Positions 7,502 to 17,230 are shown, numbered from the stretch's first letter. The stretch: DNA of 33,820 nt from Alphaproteobacteria bacterium (GCA_029212835.1 JARGPE010000009.1:1-33820); one strand, 5' to 3'. Numbers and translations: made by a program. The notes: a model not told the origin generated them from the letters alone.

Positions 7502-10500
7502 ATGGCTGATCGAGTTGATATTCGTAAGCAGGATTTGTTGGAGAAAGTTCACGCTCTGATTGATGATCGCATCAAGAAGGACCAACGAGAGCCGGCTCAT
7601 ATCTTTACCACGCATTACTACCGAAATGTCCCCCCCGAAGATATCTGCAACCGAGAGCCTGAAGATCTGTATGGCGCGGCAATTTCGATGTGGACATTTG
7701 GTCAGGATCGCCCGTCCGGAAAACCCAGTATTCGCGCCTATAATCCCCGGTTTGAGAAACACGGCTGGCATGCGACCCATACGGTGATTGAAATCGTCAA
7801 CGACGATATGCCGTTTCTGGTCGACAGTGTGACAATGGAACTGACACGCCAGATGTATACGGTTCACTTGGTGGTTCATCCGGTCTTTGGGGTGGATCGG
7901 GATGCCAAGGGCAAGGCTCAGAACTTTCCATCTAAATCCGCCAAGACGGATGATTTCCCCCGCGAAAGTTTCATGCATATCGAAGTGGACGAACAATCGA
8001 GCCCCGATGTGCTGAAGGCGATTGAGGATGGTATCCGGTCGGTGCTGAGTGATGTCCGAGCGACAGTTGTCGATTGGCGCGACATGCGGGCCCAGGCGTT
8101 GAAGATAGAGAAGGAGTTGAGCAAGACGCCGCCCAAAGGCATGGACAAGGCGCTGGTGTCCGAGACCTCATCCTTTTTGAAATGGCTGTATGACGATCAT
8201 TTCACGTTCATGGGTTATCGCGAGATTGACTATCATGGCACCGGAAAAAAGGCGCGGCTGGAAATTGTTCCAGACAGCGGCATGGGAATTCTCAGTGACC
8301 CGGAACGGCAAGTATTCGATGGGCTGCGTAATCTTGGTGCCTTGCCGGTGGAGATTCAGGCGCAAATGCGCGCACCGGACTTGGTCCGCATTACCAAAGC
8401 CAACAATCGATCAACTGTGCACCGCCGTGTTCATATGGATACAATTGCGGTTAAGAAGTTTGATGCGGAGGGGACTGTTGTGGGCGAACATCTGTTCGTC
8501 GGATTGTTGACCTCTGTTGCCTATAATCAATCACCTCGCGAAATTCCGCTGCTCCGTCAGAAGGTCAGCGCGGTCATTGAGGCGTCGGGCTTTGAACCGG
8601 GTGGGCATTCCTCCAAGGCACTCACTCATGTCTTGGAAAGCTATCCCCGCGATGAGTTGTTCCAGATTTCGGTCGATTTGTTAAGTGAGATTGCCCGGGG
8701 CATTCTGTTCTTGCAAGAACGTCAGCGGATTGCTGTGTTCCTGCGCCCTGATCCCTTTCAACGCTATATTTCTGCCCTGATCTATGTGCCCCGAGATCGG
8801 TTTTCCTCTTCTTTGCGCAAGCTGATCGGGCGTCAATTGGCGAAGGAATTTAAAGGCCATATTGCTGCCCATTACACCTTTATGACTGATGAGCCGCTGA
8901 CTCGCGTGCAGTTTATCGTCAAGACTCAGCCAGGCAATGTGCCGGAGATCGACCGCAAAGAGCTGGAAGAACATCTGGCCGATGTGACCCGAACCTGGGA
9001 AGACCGGCTGCAACAGGCCTTGATTGAAAATCTAGGCGAAGAGCGTGGCATGGGTCTGTTCCATCGCTACCGCGAGGCGTTTCCGCATGCTTATGCGAAT
9101 GTCTTTAATGTTCAGACCGCTTGTTATGATATTGAACAGGTGGAACAGGCGCTCTTCAGCAATGGTCCTCGGGTAAACCTGTATCATCCGATAGAAGCTG
9201 GTGCGAACCAGCTTCGATTTAAGATATACAGTCCCCATAAGTCGCTGGTTCTATCGGCTGTCATGCCCATGCTGGAAAATATGGGCGTCATGGTTATGGA
9301 GGAATTGCTGTATGAAATTCATCCAGCAGGATCCAAGAACGTTCCAGGCCGACTGACCGGTGGGCAAAGCATTGATGCAGAAGACAGCGAGGCTAAAGAA
9401 AGCCTGTATCTGCATGACTTTGCGCTGGAAAGTAAGGATGGGCGAGACATTGATTTCGCTAGCGTCCGCGAAGTTTTTCACGACAGCTTCCTGCAGGTTT
9501 TGTCTGGTGATGTTGAAAATGACGGGTTCAATCGCCTGGTTCTGTCGGCCGGACTGGCATGGCGCGACGTGGTCATCAGCCGTGCCTATTCAAAATATCT
9601 GCGTCAGGCCGGAATCCCGTTCTCACAGGATTATATGGCCGAAACCTTGGCAAAGAACCCAGGCATCGTTCGCAATCTGGCTAAGTTGTTTACGACCCGC
9701 TTTGACCCAAATTTCTCGGGCGATCGCATAGCGACCTGCCAGGCATATGTCGCGGAGATTGAAACGGCGCTGGAGGATGTCAGCAATCTGGATGAGGATC
9801 GGATTATTCGCCGGTTCCTGAATATGGTCCAGGTGACGCTGCGTACCAATTTCTATCAGTCCAGCGAGGATGGACGTGCCAAATCCTATGTGTCCCTGAA
9901 ATTCGCCAGTCGCGATATTCTGGAAATCCCCCAGCCAGCGCCACTGCGAGAAATCTTTGTTTACAGTCCGCGGTTTGAGGCGGTGCATCTGCGCTTTGGT
10001 TTGGTTGCGCGCGGTGGTCTGCGCTGGTCTGATCGACGGGAAGATTTCCGGACTGAGGTTCTGGGCCTGGTAAAGGCACAGCAGGTGAAGAATGCTGTGA
10101 TCGTGCCCGTAGGGTCCAAGGGTGGCTTCGTTCTGAAAAAGGCGCCGCCCCCTTCAGATCGGCAAGCTTTTCTTCAGGAAGGTATCGCCTGCTATCAGAC
10201 CTTTATTTCGGGTATGCTCGATATTACTGACAATCTGGTGACTGGTGAAATCGTGCCCCCGGAGCAAGTCGTTCGACATGACCAGGATGATCCCTATCTT
10301 GTCGTTGCGGCCGATAAGGGAACGGCCACCTTCTCTGATTTCGCCAATGCAATTTCCAACAAGTATAATTTCTGGTTGGGCGATGCCTTCGCCTCTGGTG
10401 GATCCGCAGGCTATGACCATAAAAAGATGGGCATCACGGCCAAGGGGGGCTGGGAAGCGGTCAAACGCCATTTCCGCGAATTTGGTCACGATACCCAAAC

Positions 10501-12394
10501 CGAAGACTTCACCGTCGTTGGGATTGGCGATATGGGGGGCGATGTCTTTGGGAACGGGATGATTCTCAGTGAGCATATCTGCCTGAAAGTTGCTTTCAAT
10601 CATCTGCACATCTTCATTGATCCCAATCCTGATCCGAAGAAAACCTTTGTTGAGAGAAAACGTTTGTTCGACGCGGTGAAGGGGTGGGCGGACTATGACA
10701 CCTCACTGATTTCCAAAGGCGGTGGCGTCTTCGACCGATCCGCGAAATCGATCAAGCTGACGCCGGAAATGAAGGCCATGCTGGAGGTCACGGAAGACAG
10801 TTTGCCGCCAGCGCAATTGATTAAGGCAGCTCTGCGCATGCCGGTCGATCTGCTGTGGTTCGGCGGTATCGGCACCTATGTGAAGCATAGCGATGAAGGC
10901 AATGCGGATGTGGGTGACCGTGCCAATGACTCTTTGCGTATTGATGCCGATGAAGTGCGGGCGAAAGTCATTGGGGAAGGCGCAAATCTTGGCGTTACCC
11001 ATCGATCCCGCATTCAGTTCGCGCAATTGGGCGGGCGGATCAATACCGATGCTATTGATAACTCTGCCGGTGTCGATTGTTCGGACCACGAGGTGAATAT
11101 TAAAATTCTGCTGGGCGATGTCGTGCAACGTGGAGATATGACGGAAAAGCAGCGCAACAGCCTGTTGGAAACGATGACTGATGAAGTTTCCGCCCTTGTG
11201 TTGCGGGACAATTATCAACAGACACAATCTCTATCGGTGGAATTGTCTCAGGCAGAGACCTTGTTGGATCGGCATCAACGCTTGATTCGGGCAATGGAGC
11301 GCGCAGGCGATTTGAACCGACGCTTGGAATTCCTGCCGGATGATGAGGAGATCGCTGAGCGGATGCAGAAGAAGGAAGGTCTGTGTCGTCCGGAACTGGC
11401 CGTGATCCTTGCCTATGCAAAGAACATCACTTATCGCGAGTTGCTGGATTCTGATCTGCCCGACGACCCGATGTTGGAGGCAGATCTGTTCCGGTATTTT
11501 CCGACAGCACTGCAACAGAAGTATCCAGATGCGATCCAGAACCATCGATTGCGGCGAGAGATCATTGCGACCGCTGTTACCAACTCGATGATCAACCGCA
11601 CCGGGCCAGCCTTTGTCAGCGAAATGCATCAGCGGACCGGTCGCTTCGAATCTGAAATTGCCAGGGCCTATACGGTTGTTCGGGAAGTTTTCAGTCTGCG
11701 GGGGATCTGGGCGGCGATTGAGGCCCTGGACAACAAGACCGATGCCAAGATTCAAATTCGGATGCTTCGGGAAACGGAACGCACGATTGAACGGATGACC
11801 GAATGGTTCCTGCGTAACAGTGATCACCCGATCGATATGAAATCGAGTATTGAAACCTATCGACCGGGCGTTACCACCTTGAAGGAAAACCTGGATACGA
11901 TCCTGTCCAAATTCGCCAAGGACGATGTGGCTGCGCGGTTGGCGCGGTTCCAGAAAACCGGAGTTCCGGATGATCTGGCCCTGTCTGTGGCACAGTTGAA
12001 GGTGCTTTCTTCCTCCTGCGATGTGGTCCGCCTTGCCGGTCAGGCAGATGTGCCGGTCGTGGATGTCGGGCGGGTTTATTCGACTGTCGGGTCGCGATTT
12101 GGGTTGGATTGGTTGCGATCCTCTGCGAACCGAATTCCGTCAGATAACCAATGGCACCGGCTGGCGCTGGGGGCGATCATTGATGATCTGTGGGGCCTTC
12201 AGTCGGAAATCACGTCGCGTGTTCTCGTCCGCGAAGGGGCTGGCGTCGATGCGGTCGATAAATGGTGTGGCTTGCGATCCGACACCGTTGAGCGGCTGGA
12301 TGCACTGCTGGCGGAGTTGCGCAGCTTGCCGCAGCTTGATCTGGCAATGCTGGCTGTGCTGAACAGAGAACTAAGAAACCTAACAGCGTCCTGA
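7502..12394 (+). CDS. gdhZ: NAD-specific glutamate dehydrogenase, 180-kDa class
   Basis: A 1630-residue protein of the large NAD-GDH family (usual length about 1600), which oxidatively deaminates glutamate to 2-oxoglutarate and ammonia in the cytoplasm. The long N-terminal half holds the ACT-like regulatory segments. The catalytic core near residues 838-880 includes GGLRWSDRREDFRTEVLGL and the KAQQVKNAVIVPVGSKGGF stretch with the substrate-binding lysines. The nucleotide-binding motif VVGIGDMGGDVFGNGM lies near residue 1005, with a C-terminal helical region after it. ATG 7502 is chosen for its GGGGGAT Shine-Dalgarno and the MADRVDIRKQ start; an in-frame TTG 60 bases upstream adds an atypical extension. 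In Caulobacter the orthologue (GdhZ) links glutamate catabolism to cell division. It is monocistronic, ended by the hairpin at 12413-12446. Confidence 0.97.
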   Translation: MADRVDIRKQDLLEKVHALIDDRIKKDQREPAHIFTTHYYRNVPPEDICNREPEDLYGAAISMWTFGQDRPSGKPSIRAYNPRFEKHGWHATHTVIEIVNDDMPFLVDSVTMELTRQMYTVHLVVHPVFGVDRDAKGKAQNFPSKSAKTDDFPRESFMHIEVDEQSSPDVLKAIEDGIRSVLSDVRATVVDWRDMRAQALKIEKELSKTPPKGMDKALVSETSSFLKWLYDDHFTFMGYREIDYHGTGKKARLEIVPDSGMGILSDPERQVFDGLRNLGALPVEIQAQMRAPDLVRITKANNRSTVHRRVHMDTIAVKKFDAEGTVVGEHLFVGLLTSVAYNQSPREIPLLRQKVSAVIEASGFEPGGHSSKALTHVLESYPRDELFQISVDLLSEIARGILFLQERQRIAVFLRPDPFQRYISALIYVPRDRFSSSLRKLIGRQLAKEFKGHIAAHYTFMTDEPLTRVQFIVKTQPGNVPEIDRKELEEHLADVTRTWEDRLQQALIENLGEERGMGLFHRYREAFPHAYANVFNVQTACYDIEQVEQALFSNGPRVNLYHPIEAGANQLRFKIYSPHKSLVLSAVMPMLENMGVMVMEELLYEIHPAGSKNVPGRLTGGQSIDAEDSEAKESLYLHDFALESKDGRDIDFASVREVFHDSFLQVLSGDVENDGFNRLVLSAGLAWRDVVISRAYSKYLRQAGIPFSQDYMAETLAKNPGIVRNLAKLFTTRFDPNFSGDRIATCQAYVAEIETALEDVSNLDEDRIIRRFLNMVQVTLRTNFYQSSEDGRAKSYVSLKFASRDILEIPQPAPLREIFVYSPRFEAVHLRFGLVARGGLRWSDRREDFRTEVLGLVKAQQVKNAVIVPVGSKGGFVLKKAPPPSDRQAFLQEGIACYQTFISGMLDITDNLVTGEIVPPEQVVRHDQDDPYLVVAADKGTATFSDFANAISNKYNFWLGDAFASGGSAGYDHKKMGITAKGGWEAVKRHFREFGHDTQTEDFTVVGIGDMGGDVFGNGMILSEHICLKVAFNHLHIFIDPNPDPKKTFVERKRLFDAVKGWADYDTSLISKGGGVFDRSAKSIKLTPEMKAMLEVTEDSLPPAQLIKAALRMPVDLLWFGGIGTYVKHSDEGNADVGDRANDSLRIDADEVRAKVIGEGANLGVTHRSRIQFAQLGGRINTDAIDNSAGVDCSDHEVNIKILLGDVVQRGDMTEKQRNSLLETMTDEVSALVLRDNYQQTQSLSVELSQAETLLDRHQRLIRAMERAGDLNRRLEFLPDDEEIAERMQKKEGLCRPELAVILAYAKNITYRELLDSDLPDDPMLEADLFRYFPTALQQKYPDAIQNHRLRREIIATAVTNSMINRTGPAFVSEMHQRTGRFESEIARAYTVVREVFSLRGIWAAIEALDNKTDAKIQIRMLRETERTIERMTEWFLRNSDHPIDMKSSIETYRPGVTTLKENLDTILSKFAKDDVAARLARFQKTGVPDDLALSVAQLKVLSSSCDVVRLAGQADVPVVDVGRVYSTVGSRFGLDWLRSSANRIPSDNQWHRLALGAIIDDLWGLQSEITSRVLVREGAGVDAVDKWCGLRSDTVERLDALLAELRSLPQLDLAMLAVLNRELRNLTAS

Positions 12395-12412
12395 TATCAG
12401 GATTCTATTGAA

Positions 12413-12446
12413 ATGGGGCAGGTCGGGGGGACTCGGCCTGCCCCAT
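12413..12446 (+). terminator. Terminator-like hairpin after glutamate dehydrogenase
   Basis: ATGGGGCAGG (12413-12422) pairs perfectly with CCTGCCCCAT (12437-12446), extendable by a G-U and a C-G pair around a roughly 10-base loop. It begins 19 bases after the gdh stop. The downstream run is only moderately U-rich (ATTCTGTTGTT), so termination may be partial. Confidence 0.65.
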
Positions 12447-12488
12447 AGTGATTCTGTTGTTCAGCGCGAAATTTGAACCGCAAACAAT

Positions 12489-12522
12489 AAGGCCACGCGA
12501 ACTGTAAAGTGCGCGCGGCCTT
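12489..12522 (-). terminator. Terminator for the minus-strand secreted-protein gene
   Basis: AAGGCCACGCG and CGCGCGGCCTT form an 11-bp stem with one mismatch and a 12-base loop. On the minus strand it is followed by TTATTGTTT, and it lies 29 bases beyond the stop of the gene at 12552-13127. Together with the preceding hairpin it insulates the convergent transcripts. Confidence 0.65.
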
Positions 12523-12551
12523 AACCGTTACGTCAAAGACTGTTTGAAGTC

Positions 12552-13127
12552 TTATTTAAGAATGGTGATGCCATCTGCGGCAATCATATCGCCGCGGGCG
12601 ATCACATCACAGCCACCGCTTGCTGCCGCCAGGACAATTTCCTGCTTCAGAGAGGGGGAGACACGCATCGAATAGGCCAATGCAATTTTGTATAGGTCAG
12701 CGGATGGATTTTCCAGCAGGGCCGCAAAGGCGCTGGCGGCACCGCCGCAGAAGGAGTTGCGGTTTTCCGCCTGACGAACAGCTGCAAAATTCGCCAAATC
12801 AGTCACATAGGAATTGATTTCGCGCGTTGCATTTTGGCCGTGCAGACTTTGGAAGTAGCTTTTGAGGGCGCCACCTTGTTTTTGAATTTCAGGGCGAAAT
12901 TTGATCGCGAAAGCATTGTAATGTTCGCGCTCATTGCAGGACAGGGCTGCGACCATCATATCGGACTGTAATGTGCGTACAGACAGGGCCAGAGTATGTT
13001 TTGGAGCAACCGTGCTCAAGCAAGCCTGTGCGATGCCGGAGAGTGAGAAGGATGCTGCAAAGACTGCTGCAACCATACCCGTTTTAATAACTTTTTTCAC
13101 ATCGAATACCTGCTTGAAACCATGCAT
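12552..13127 (-). CDS. Small secreted protein of unknown function
   Basis: A 191-residue protein with a Sec signal peptide: a basic stretch (VKKVIKTG), a hydrophobic core (MVAAVFAASFSLSGI) and a probable signal peptidase I site AQA|C. The mature part, about 150 residues, has four cysteines (the first at the predicted mature N terminus, then in SCNERE, SFCGG and GGCD), suggesting two disulfides in the periplasm. The start is uncertain: ATG 13127 has GGGAG upstream, but a GTG at 13100 would give a classical signal peptide VKKVIKTG... and 182 residues. AQAC is not a good lipobox. I recognise no family. It has its own terminator and probably its own promoter. Confidence 0.75.
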   Translation of the reverse strand: MHGFKQVFDVKKVIKTGMVAAVFAASFSLSGIAQACLSTVAPKHTLALSVRTLQSDMMVAALSCNEREHYNAFAIKFRPEIQKQGGALKSYFQSLHGQNATREINSYVTDLANFAAVRQAENRNSFCGGAASAFAALLENPSADLYKIALAYSMRVSPSLKQEIVLAAASGGCDVIARGDMIAADGITILK

Positions 13128-13324
13128 CTGATGTCTTCTCCCTGTCTCAGGTCGCACTTGGCATCACAAAAAAATTCGGACGCCGCCTTAATGTGGCCAC
13201 AGTATCCTCGGCTTTGCGCAGAAATCAAGGTGAGTTTTAAAGCCTTTTGCCGCAAGGGGTTGGTGGGGCTAGTGTGAATGCCACTACCGCTATAATCGAC
13301 CAAACGGGAATCGAAGGCCAATTT

Positions 13325-15088
13325 TCAGCCCTGCGCAATACCGTTTAAATCCTCCAATAACATGCGAATGCGGCCGCTGTCGTGACTGTCCATAATCATG
13401 CGGGCCCGGGCCGCTGCTGCTGTGAATTCGATTTGTCGAACCCGGTTTTTGACTTGTAGCAAGCTGGTCGTGGCCATCGATAAATCCCGCACCCCCATTC
13501 CGATCAACAGTGCGGTAAATTTCGGGTCGCCGGCGATTTCACCACACACCGAGACTGGGATGCGCGCGCGTAAGGCTGCCTGAATGGTGAAATCCATCAA
13601 TCGCAAGACGCCGGGATGCAGCGGGTTATATAGATGCGCGACCTGGTCATCCGTGCGGTCGAACGCCAGCGTGTATTGTGTCAGGTCATTTGTCCCAATA
13701 GCAAAGAAGTCAGCTGATTGGGCCAGAGAATCTGCCGCCAAGGCCGCACCCGGCACTTCGATCATGACCCCAAGCGGCGGTGTTGGGTCCGCGATGGCAA
13801 CGCCCCGGCGCTTCAATCTTTTTACCATGCGTTGCAAGATTTCCCGGACGGCGCGGATCTCTCCCGACGTTGTGATCATCGGCAACAGGATGCGAACCGG
13901 ACCCAGGGCACCCGCCCGAAGAATTGCACATAGCTGGGTTTCTAGAAGTTTTGGGCGTTTCAAGGACAAGCGGATGGCCCGCAACCCCAGCGCCGGGTTA
14001 GGAGAGGGCGAAAGATCATCCCCCAAAGAGTAGGTTAATTTTTCACCCCCCACATCCATGGTACGGATCGTGACTGGCCGACCTGCCATGGCGCGAATGA
14101 CTGTGGCCAGGCTTTCAAACTGCTCATCTTCACTGGGGGGGACGGCGCGGTTCATAAACATGAACTCCGTGCGAAACAGCCCTACTCCATCGGCCCCCAG
14201 GCGATGAGCGATGTCGCCTTCTCTGGGCAGTTCCAGATTGGCCTCCAGAGTAATGGTGACGGAATCCCTGGTTGTAGCGCTTTCCCCGATCAAGGTTTCC
14301 AGACGCTGTTGTTCGCGCAATTGTTTTGCGCGCTTTTCGCGGTAGCGTGTCTCTGTATCGGGTGAAGGGTTGGTAATCAGGATGCCTTCGCCGCCATCCA
14401 GGATAACGGGTGTTCCGGTCGGCACACAGGCGGCATCACTGAGGCCAAGAACCGCGGGAATGCCTAAAGAACGCGCCATAATGGCGGTATGGCCCTGCGC
14501 GCCACCTTGTTCTGCAGCAAAACCGCTGATCCGGTTTGGATCCATCAACGCTGTATCTGCAGGACTGATAACCTCTGCCAGCATAATCGCGCCCTTGGCC
14601 GCAGCGGCATAGGCATTCTTTGGGACATCCATCAGGTTGCGCAGAACCCGGTGAGAAACTTCCCGAACATCTTCGGCGCGTGCGGCGATATAGGGGTTAT
14701 CCATCGCTTGGAAACCAGCAATCACCGCATCACTCTCAGCCTTCATGGCCGCAGCAGCATTCACGCAGTCTGCCTCGATCCGCTGTCTTGCACCGCGCAC
14801 AAGGCGGGAATTCTGGAGCATCTGGACATGCGCCTCCAGAATCTCATTCAACCCCTCCGCTGTGTTATCTGTGACCCGGCCCCGTATCCTCTTCAGTGCC
14901 AGAATTTGGCGACGGCTCTTACGAACCGCCTTTTCCAACCGTTCAACCTCATCCGGTATGTCTGTCGACGTAATTTTATGATCGGAAACAGCCATTCCGG
15001 TCGCGTCGATCTGTGCAGCAAAACCAAAAGCCACACCGGGGGAGACGCCGACACCGATCAGGATATGCTGTGGCAGTTTCGCGGACAT
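13325..15088 (-). CDS. ptsI: PTS enzyme I (phosphoenolpyruvate-protein phosphotransferase)
   Basis: A 587-residue enzyme I. The N-terminal HPr-binding domain is followed by the phosphohistidine loop GGAQGHTAIMAR (His200). The TIM-barrel half carries the PEP-binding GVGLFRTEFMFMNR (about 305-315) and the C-terminal signature with the catalytic Cys near residue 510 (SVCGEIAGDP). It transfers phosphate from PEP to HPr in the cytoplasm. It lacks the N-terminal GAF domain found in the nitrogen-type EI (PtsP) of rhizobia and enterics, so I use ptsI, although its partners are regulatory rather than sugar-transporting. It is the last gene of the operon, 6 bases after HPr. Confidence 0.95.
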   Translation of the reverse strand: MSAKLPQHILIGVGVSPGVAFGFAAQIDATGMAVSDHKITSTDIPDEVERLEKAVRKSRRQILALKRIRGRVTDNTAEGLNEILEAHVQMLQNSRLVRGARQRIEADCVNAAAAMKAESDAVIAGFQAMDNPYIAARAEDVREVSHRVLRNLMDVPKNAYAAAAKGAIMLAEVISPADTALMDPNRISGFAAEQGGAQGHTAIMARSLGIPAVLGLSDAACVPTGTPVILDGGEGILITNPSPDTETRYREKRAKQLREQQRLETLIGESATTRDSVTITLEANLELPREGDIAHRLGADGVGLFRTEFMFMNRAVPPSEDEQFESLATVIRAMAGRPVTIRTMDVGGEKLTYSLGDDLSPSPNPALGLRAIRLSLKRPKLLETQLCAILRAGALGPVRILLPMITTSGEIRAVREILQRMVKRLKRRGVAIADPTPPLGVMIEVPGAALAADSLAQSADFFAIGTNDLTQYTLAFDRTDDQVAHLYNPLHPGVLRLMDFTIQAALRARIPVSVCGEIAGDPKFTALLIGMGVRDLSMATTSLLQVKNRVRQIEFTAAAARARMIMDSHDSGRIRMLLEDLNGIAQG

Positions 15089-15094
15089 TGCGGG

Positions 15095-15364
15095 TTAGGT
15101 CTCCTCATGAAAACCGGCATTGATCAGGGCCGTGATCTCCTCCATCGCAGCCAAGGCTTCTGGGCCTGAGACGGAGATGTCTATTGTTGTCCCCTTCGAG
15201 GCCGCCAACATCATGAGACCCATGATAGAGGTGCCCGTCACGGTCTGACCGTCCTTGGTAACCTCAATATGGGCGTCGAAACGTTCTGCGGTTTGGACAA
15301 ATTTTGCAGCGGCGCGCGCGTGCAGACCCCGCTTGTTGCAAATCGTCAGTGTGGCGTCGATCAT
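15095..15364 (-). CDS. ptsH: HPr phosphocarrier protein
   Basis: An 89-residue HPr. His15 lies in NKRGLHARAAAKF, the site phosphorylated by EI. Ser46 lies in TGTSIMGLMMLAA, the site for HPr kinase/phosphorylase. Both positions match the canonical numbering exactly. The intact Ser46 together with a kinase gene in the same operon indicates dual control. Its ATG overlaps the stop of the EIIA gene by 4 bases. It passes phosphate to EIIA(Man); no sugar-specific permease is encoded here. Confidence 0.96.
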   Translation of the reverse strand: MIDATLTICNKRGLHARAAAKFVQTAERFDAHIEVTKDGQTVTGTSIMGLMMLAASKGTTIDISVSGPEALAAMEEITALINAGFHEET

Positions 15365-15756
15365 CCCAGCAGCTTGCTGGCGACGTTAATGTATTTCGTG
15401 CCCGCATCCTGTGCCTGTTCGACGGCAACGTCCAAGGTCTCCGTCTGGCGGACCTTGGCCAATTTGATCAACATCGGCAGGTTCAAACCAGCAATGACCT
15501 CAACCTTGGCCTGATCCATGATTGAAATTGCCAGATTGGACGGCGTGCCGCCAAACATATCGGTCAGGACGACAACCCCTTCGCCCGTGTCGACCGCCTT
15601 AACAGCCTCCAGAATATCAATTCGGCGGCGTTCCATGTCATCATCGGGGCCGATACAAATCGCCGTGACATTCTGTTGTGGCCCGACAACATGTTCCATA
15701 GCAGACACGAATTCCCGTGCGAGTCCCCCATGGGTGACCAAGACCAATCCAATCAT
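15361..15756 (-). CDS. PTS EIIA component, mannose family (regulatory)
   Basis: A 131-residue stand-alone EIIA of the mannose type. The active His9 is in VLVTHGGLAREF. VVVLTDMFGGTPSNLAI is the conserved strand-loop containing the Asp that supports the histidine, and GLNLPMLIKL follows. No IIB, IIC or IID domains occur in the window. In alphaproteobacteria this protein is the end acceptor of a regulatory PTS that reports the PEP/pyruvate and nitrogen state. It is translationally coupled to HPr and lies 13 bases after rapZ. Confidence 0.94.
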   Translation of the reverse strand: MIGLVLVTHGGLAREFVSAMEHVVGPQQNVTAICIGPDDDMERRRIDILEAVKAVDTGEGVVVLTDMFGGTPSNLAISIMDQAKVEVIAGLNLPMLIKLAKVRQTETLDVAVEQAQDAGTKYINVASKLLG

Positions 15757-15769
15757 GCTTTATCCCTTT

Positions 15770-16720
15770 TTAGCCCCGATTTTGATCCGTTTTATCTACT
15801 GCAGTCCCCGGTGGTTCTGAACCTTCGGGGTCTGTTGGCATGTCCCTGTGAAAGCGGTAGGCCGGTCGTCCTTGCTTTGTCAGCCAGTCTGCAAGCTGTT
15901 CTGCCATATAGACAGACCGATGTTTGCCCCCCGTGCAGCCAAATGCAATCGTTAGATAACTTTTTCCTTCGGCTTCTTGGCGTGGCAGCACCCGGGTCAG
16001 CAAGGTTTGCAGGTCTTTTTGAAAGCCTGCGCTATCTGGGTCTGCTTCAATTGCGGCCCCAACTCTGGGGTCCAGGCCAGTCAGGTCCCGCAAGGTAGGG
16101 TCATAATGCGGGTTTTTCAGAAACCGCACATCCAGGACCATATCGGCCTCTCTGGGGACGCCTCGGCGGAACGAAAAGGACATGACTGTGATTGCTGCCC
16201 CGACAGGAGTTCCATTGGCAAAAAGTGACGTCATCCGTTGTTTGAAGTCCCAAACCGTCAGCCCGGTGGAGTCAATCATCATATCAGCATGAGACGCCAA
16301 AGGCAGGATCGCCTCACGCTCCATACGAATACCATCGGCGACGGGACGGTCGGCAGCCAGGGGGTGGCGACGACGAGTTTCAGTAAACCGGCGCAGCAAT
16401 TCATCGTCACTGCAATCCAGGAAAAGGGTCGTTACCTTCAGCCCCTCGGCCAGTTTTAACGTATCAATTTCTGCCAGCAGACTGGCAATGCCGAAATCCC
16501 GGTTGCGGATATCAACGCCAATCGCGACCGGCGACGCGCTGGGGTTTTCGCGGATCGACTGCGCCAGACGTGGCAAGAGGCTGAGTGGGAGATTATCAAC
16601 CGCATCAAATCCCAAATCCTCCAGCACCGCCAAGGCGGTTGACCGGCCCGCTCCGGACATACCAGTCACCAGAACTAGGTCTGCCGGTGCGGTGGACTTT
16701 GGAGGGGGGGTGTCGGTCAT
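15770..16720 (-). CDS. rapZ: RapZ/YvcJ-family nucleotide-binding RNase adapter
   Basis: A 316-residue protein, slightly longer than the usual 280-290 because of a Pro/Ser-rich N terminus and C-terminal tail. The Walker A motif GMSGAGRST spans residues 20-28, followed by LEDLGFDAVDNLPLSLLP; DIRNRDF is conserved; and the C-terminal domain has TIAFGCTGGKHRSVYMAEQL at about 262-281. In E. coli RapZ binds sRNAs and RNase E and senses glucosamine-6-phosphate; in Bacillus YvcJ binds nucleotides. Alphaproteobacterial targets are largely unknown. Its ATG overlaps the hprK stop by 4 bases. Co-occurrence with PTS genes is conserved across proteobacteria. Confidence 0.95.
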   Translation of the reverse strand: MTDTPPPKSTAPADLVLVTGMSGAGRSTALAVLEDLGFDAVDNLPLSLLPRLAQSIRENPSASPVAIGVDIRNRDFGIASLLAEIDTLKLAEGLKVTTLFLDCSDDELLRRFTETRRRHPLAADRPVADGIRMEREAILPLASHADMMIDSTGLTVWDFKQRMTSLFANGTPVGAAITVMSFSFRRGVPREADMVLDVRFLKNPHYDPTLRDLTGLDPRVGAAIEADPDSAGFQKDLQTLLTRVLPRQEAEGKSYLTIAFGCTGGKHRSVYMAEQLADWLTKQGRPAYRFHRDMPTDPEGSEPPGTAVDKTDQNRG

Positions 16721-17193
16721 GCCGGCTCTCCAAATCCCTGCAACAGGGCAAGTTTAAGCTTGATCGGTGCAGAGGATTCAAAAGGGGCAATTGTCAGGCA
16801 AGGGAGTGTGATCCCTTCCAGTGTTTCCTGCGAACAATCCGGAAGCCGATCTATCGGCCCCTGTGTCAGATCTGCCAGCAGTTCCACCGCGACCTTGGTG
16901 CGGTAGGGCAGGGTCATTATGCCAACCCCCCGAACCTCAATGCGTCCCTGTAATTGTTCCGGCGCCTGGGCGTACAGGGTTCCGGCATCAACGGTCAGGG
17001 TGGTTTGGTCATCGGCAACCAGCTCCGCCCCTGCATCAATCATGCGCAGGGCCAAATCCGACTTGCCCGCGCCGGATACGCCGCGCAGCAGAATGCCCCG
17101 TCCATCGATGGCGATTGTTGTACCGTGCACCAGTGCCATTGCCCCTATCACTCCCATACCAAATAGCGTGCGGTGCAGCGTAACGCCTGTCAA
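16717..17193 (-). CDS. hprK: HPr kinase/phosphorylase, short alphaproteobacterial form
   Basis: A 158-residue protein that contains only the catalytic C-terminal domain of HPrK (the Firmicute enzyme is about 310 residues). The Walker A GVSGAGKSD lies at 38-46, ELVADDQT follows, and the family signature RIEVRGVGIM is at about 84-93. It phosphorylates and dephosphorylates HPr on Ser46. The N-terminal residues MTGVTLHRTLFGMGVIGAM before VHGT may be a start-site artefact: relatives begin near VHG, and an internal ATG (MGVIG or MALVHG) could be used. It overlaps rapZ by 4 bases and follows the cupin gene by 37. Confidence 0.93.
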   Translation of the reverse strand: MTGVTLHRTLFGMGVIGAMALVHGTTIAIDGRGILLRGVSGAGKSDLALRMIDAGAELVADDQTTLTVDAGTLYAQAPEQLQGRIEVRGVGIMTLPYRTKVAVELLADLTQGPIDRLPDCSQETLEGITLPCLTIAPFESSAPIKLKLALLQGFGEPA

Positions 17194-17230
17194 TCAAGAT
17201 GGCGTGGCAGTGTGCTGAATTGTTTTAAGG

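Noticed and set aside
11231-11827. 198-codon minus-strand frame within glutamate dehydrogenase
   Set aside because: Antisense shadow of a full-length conserved enzyme.
14489-15169. 226-codon plus-strand frame opposite enzyme I and HPr
   Set aside because: Shadow of the PTS genes, which have intact active-site motifs.
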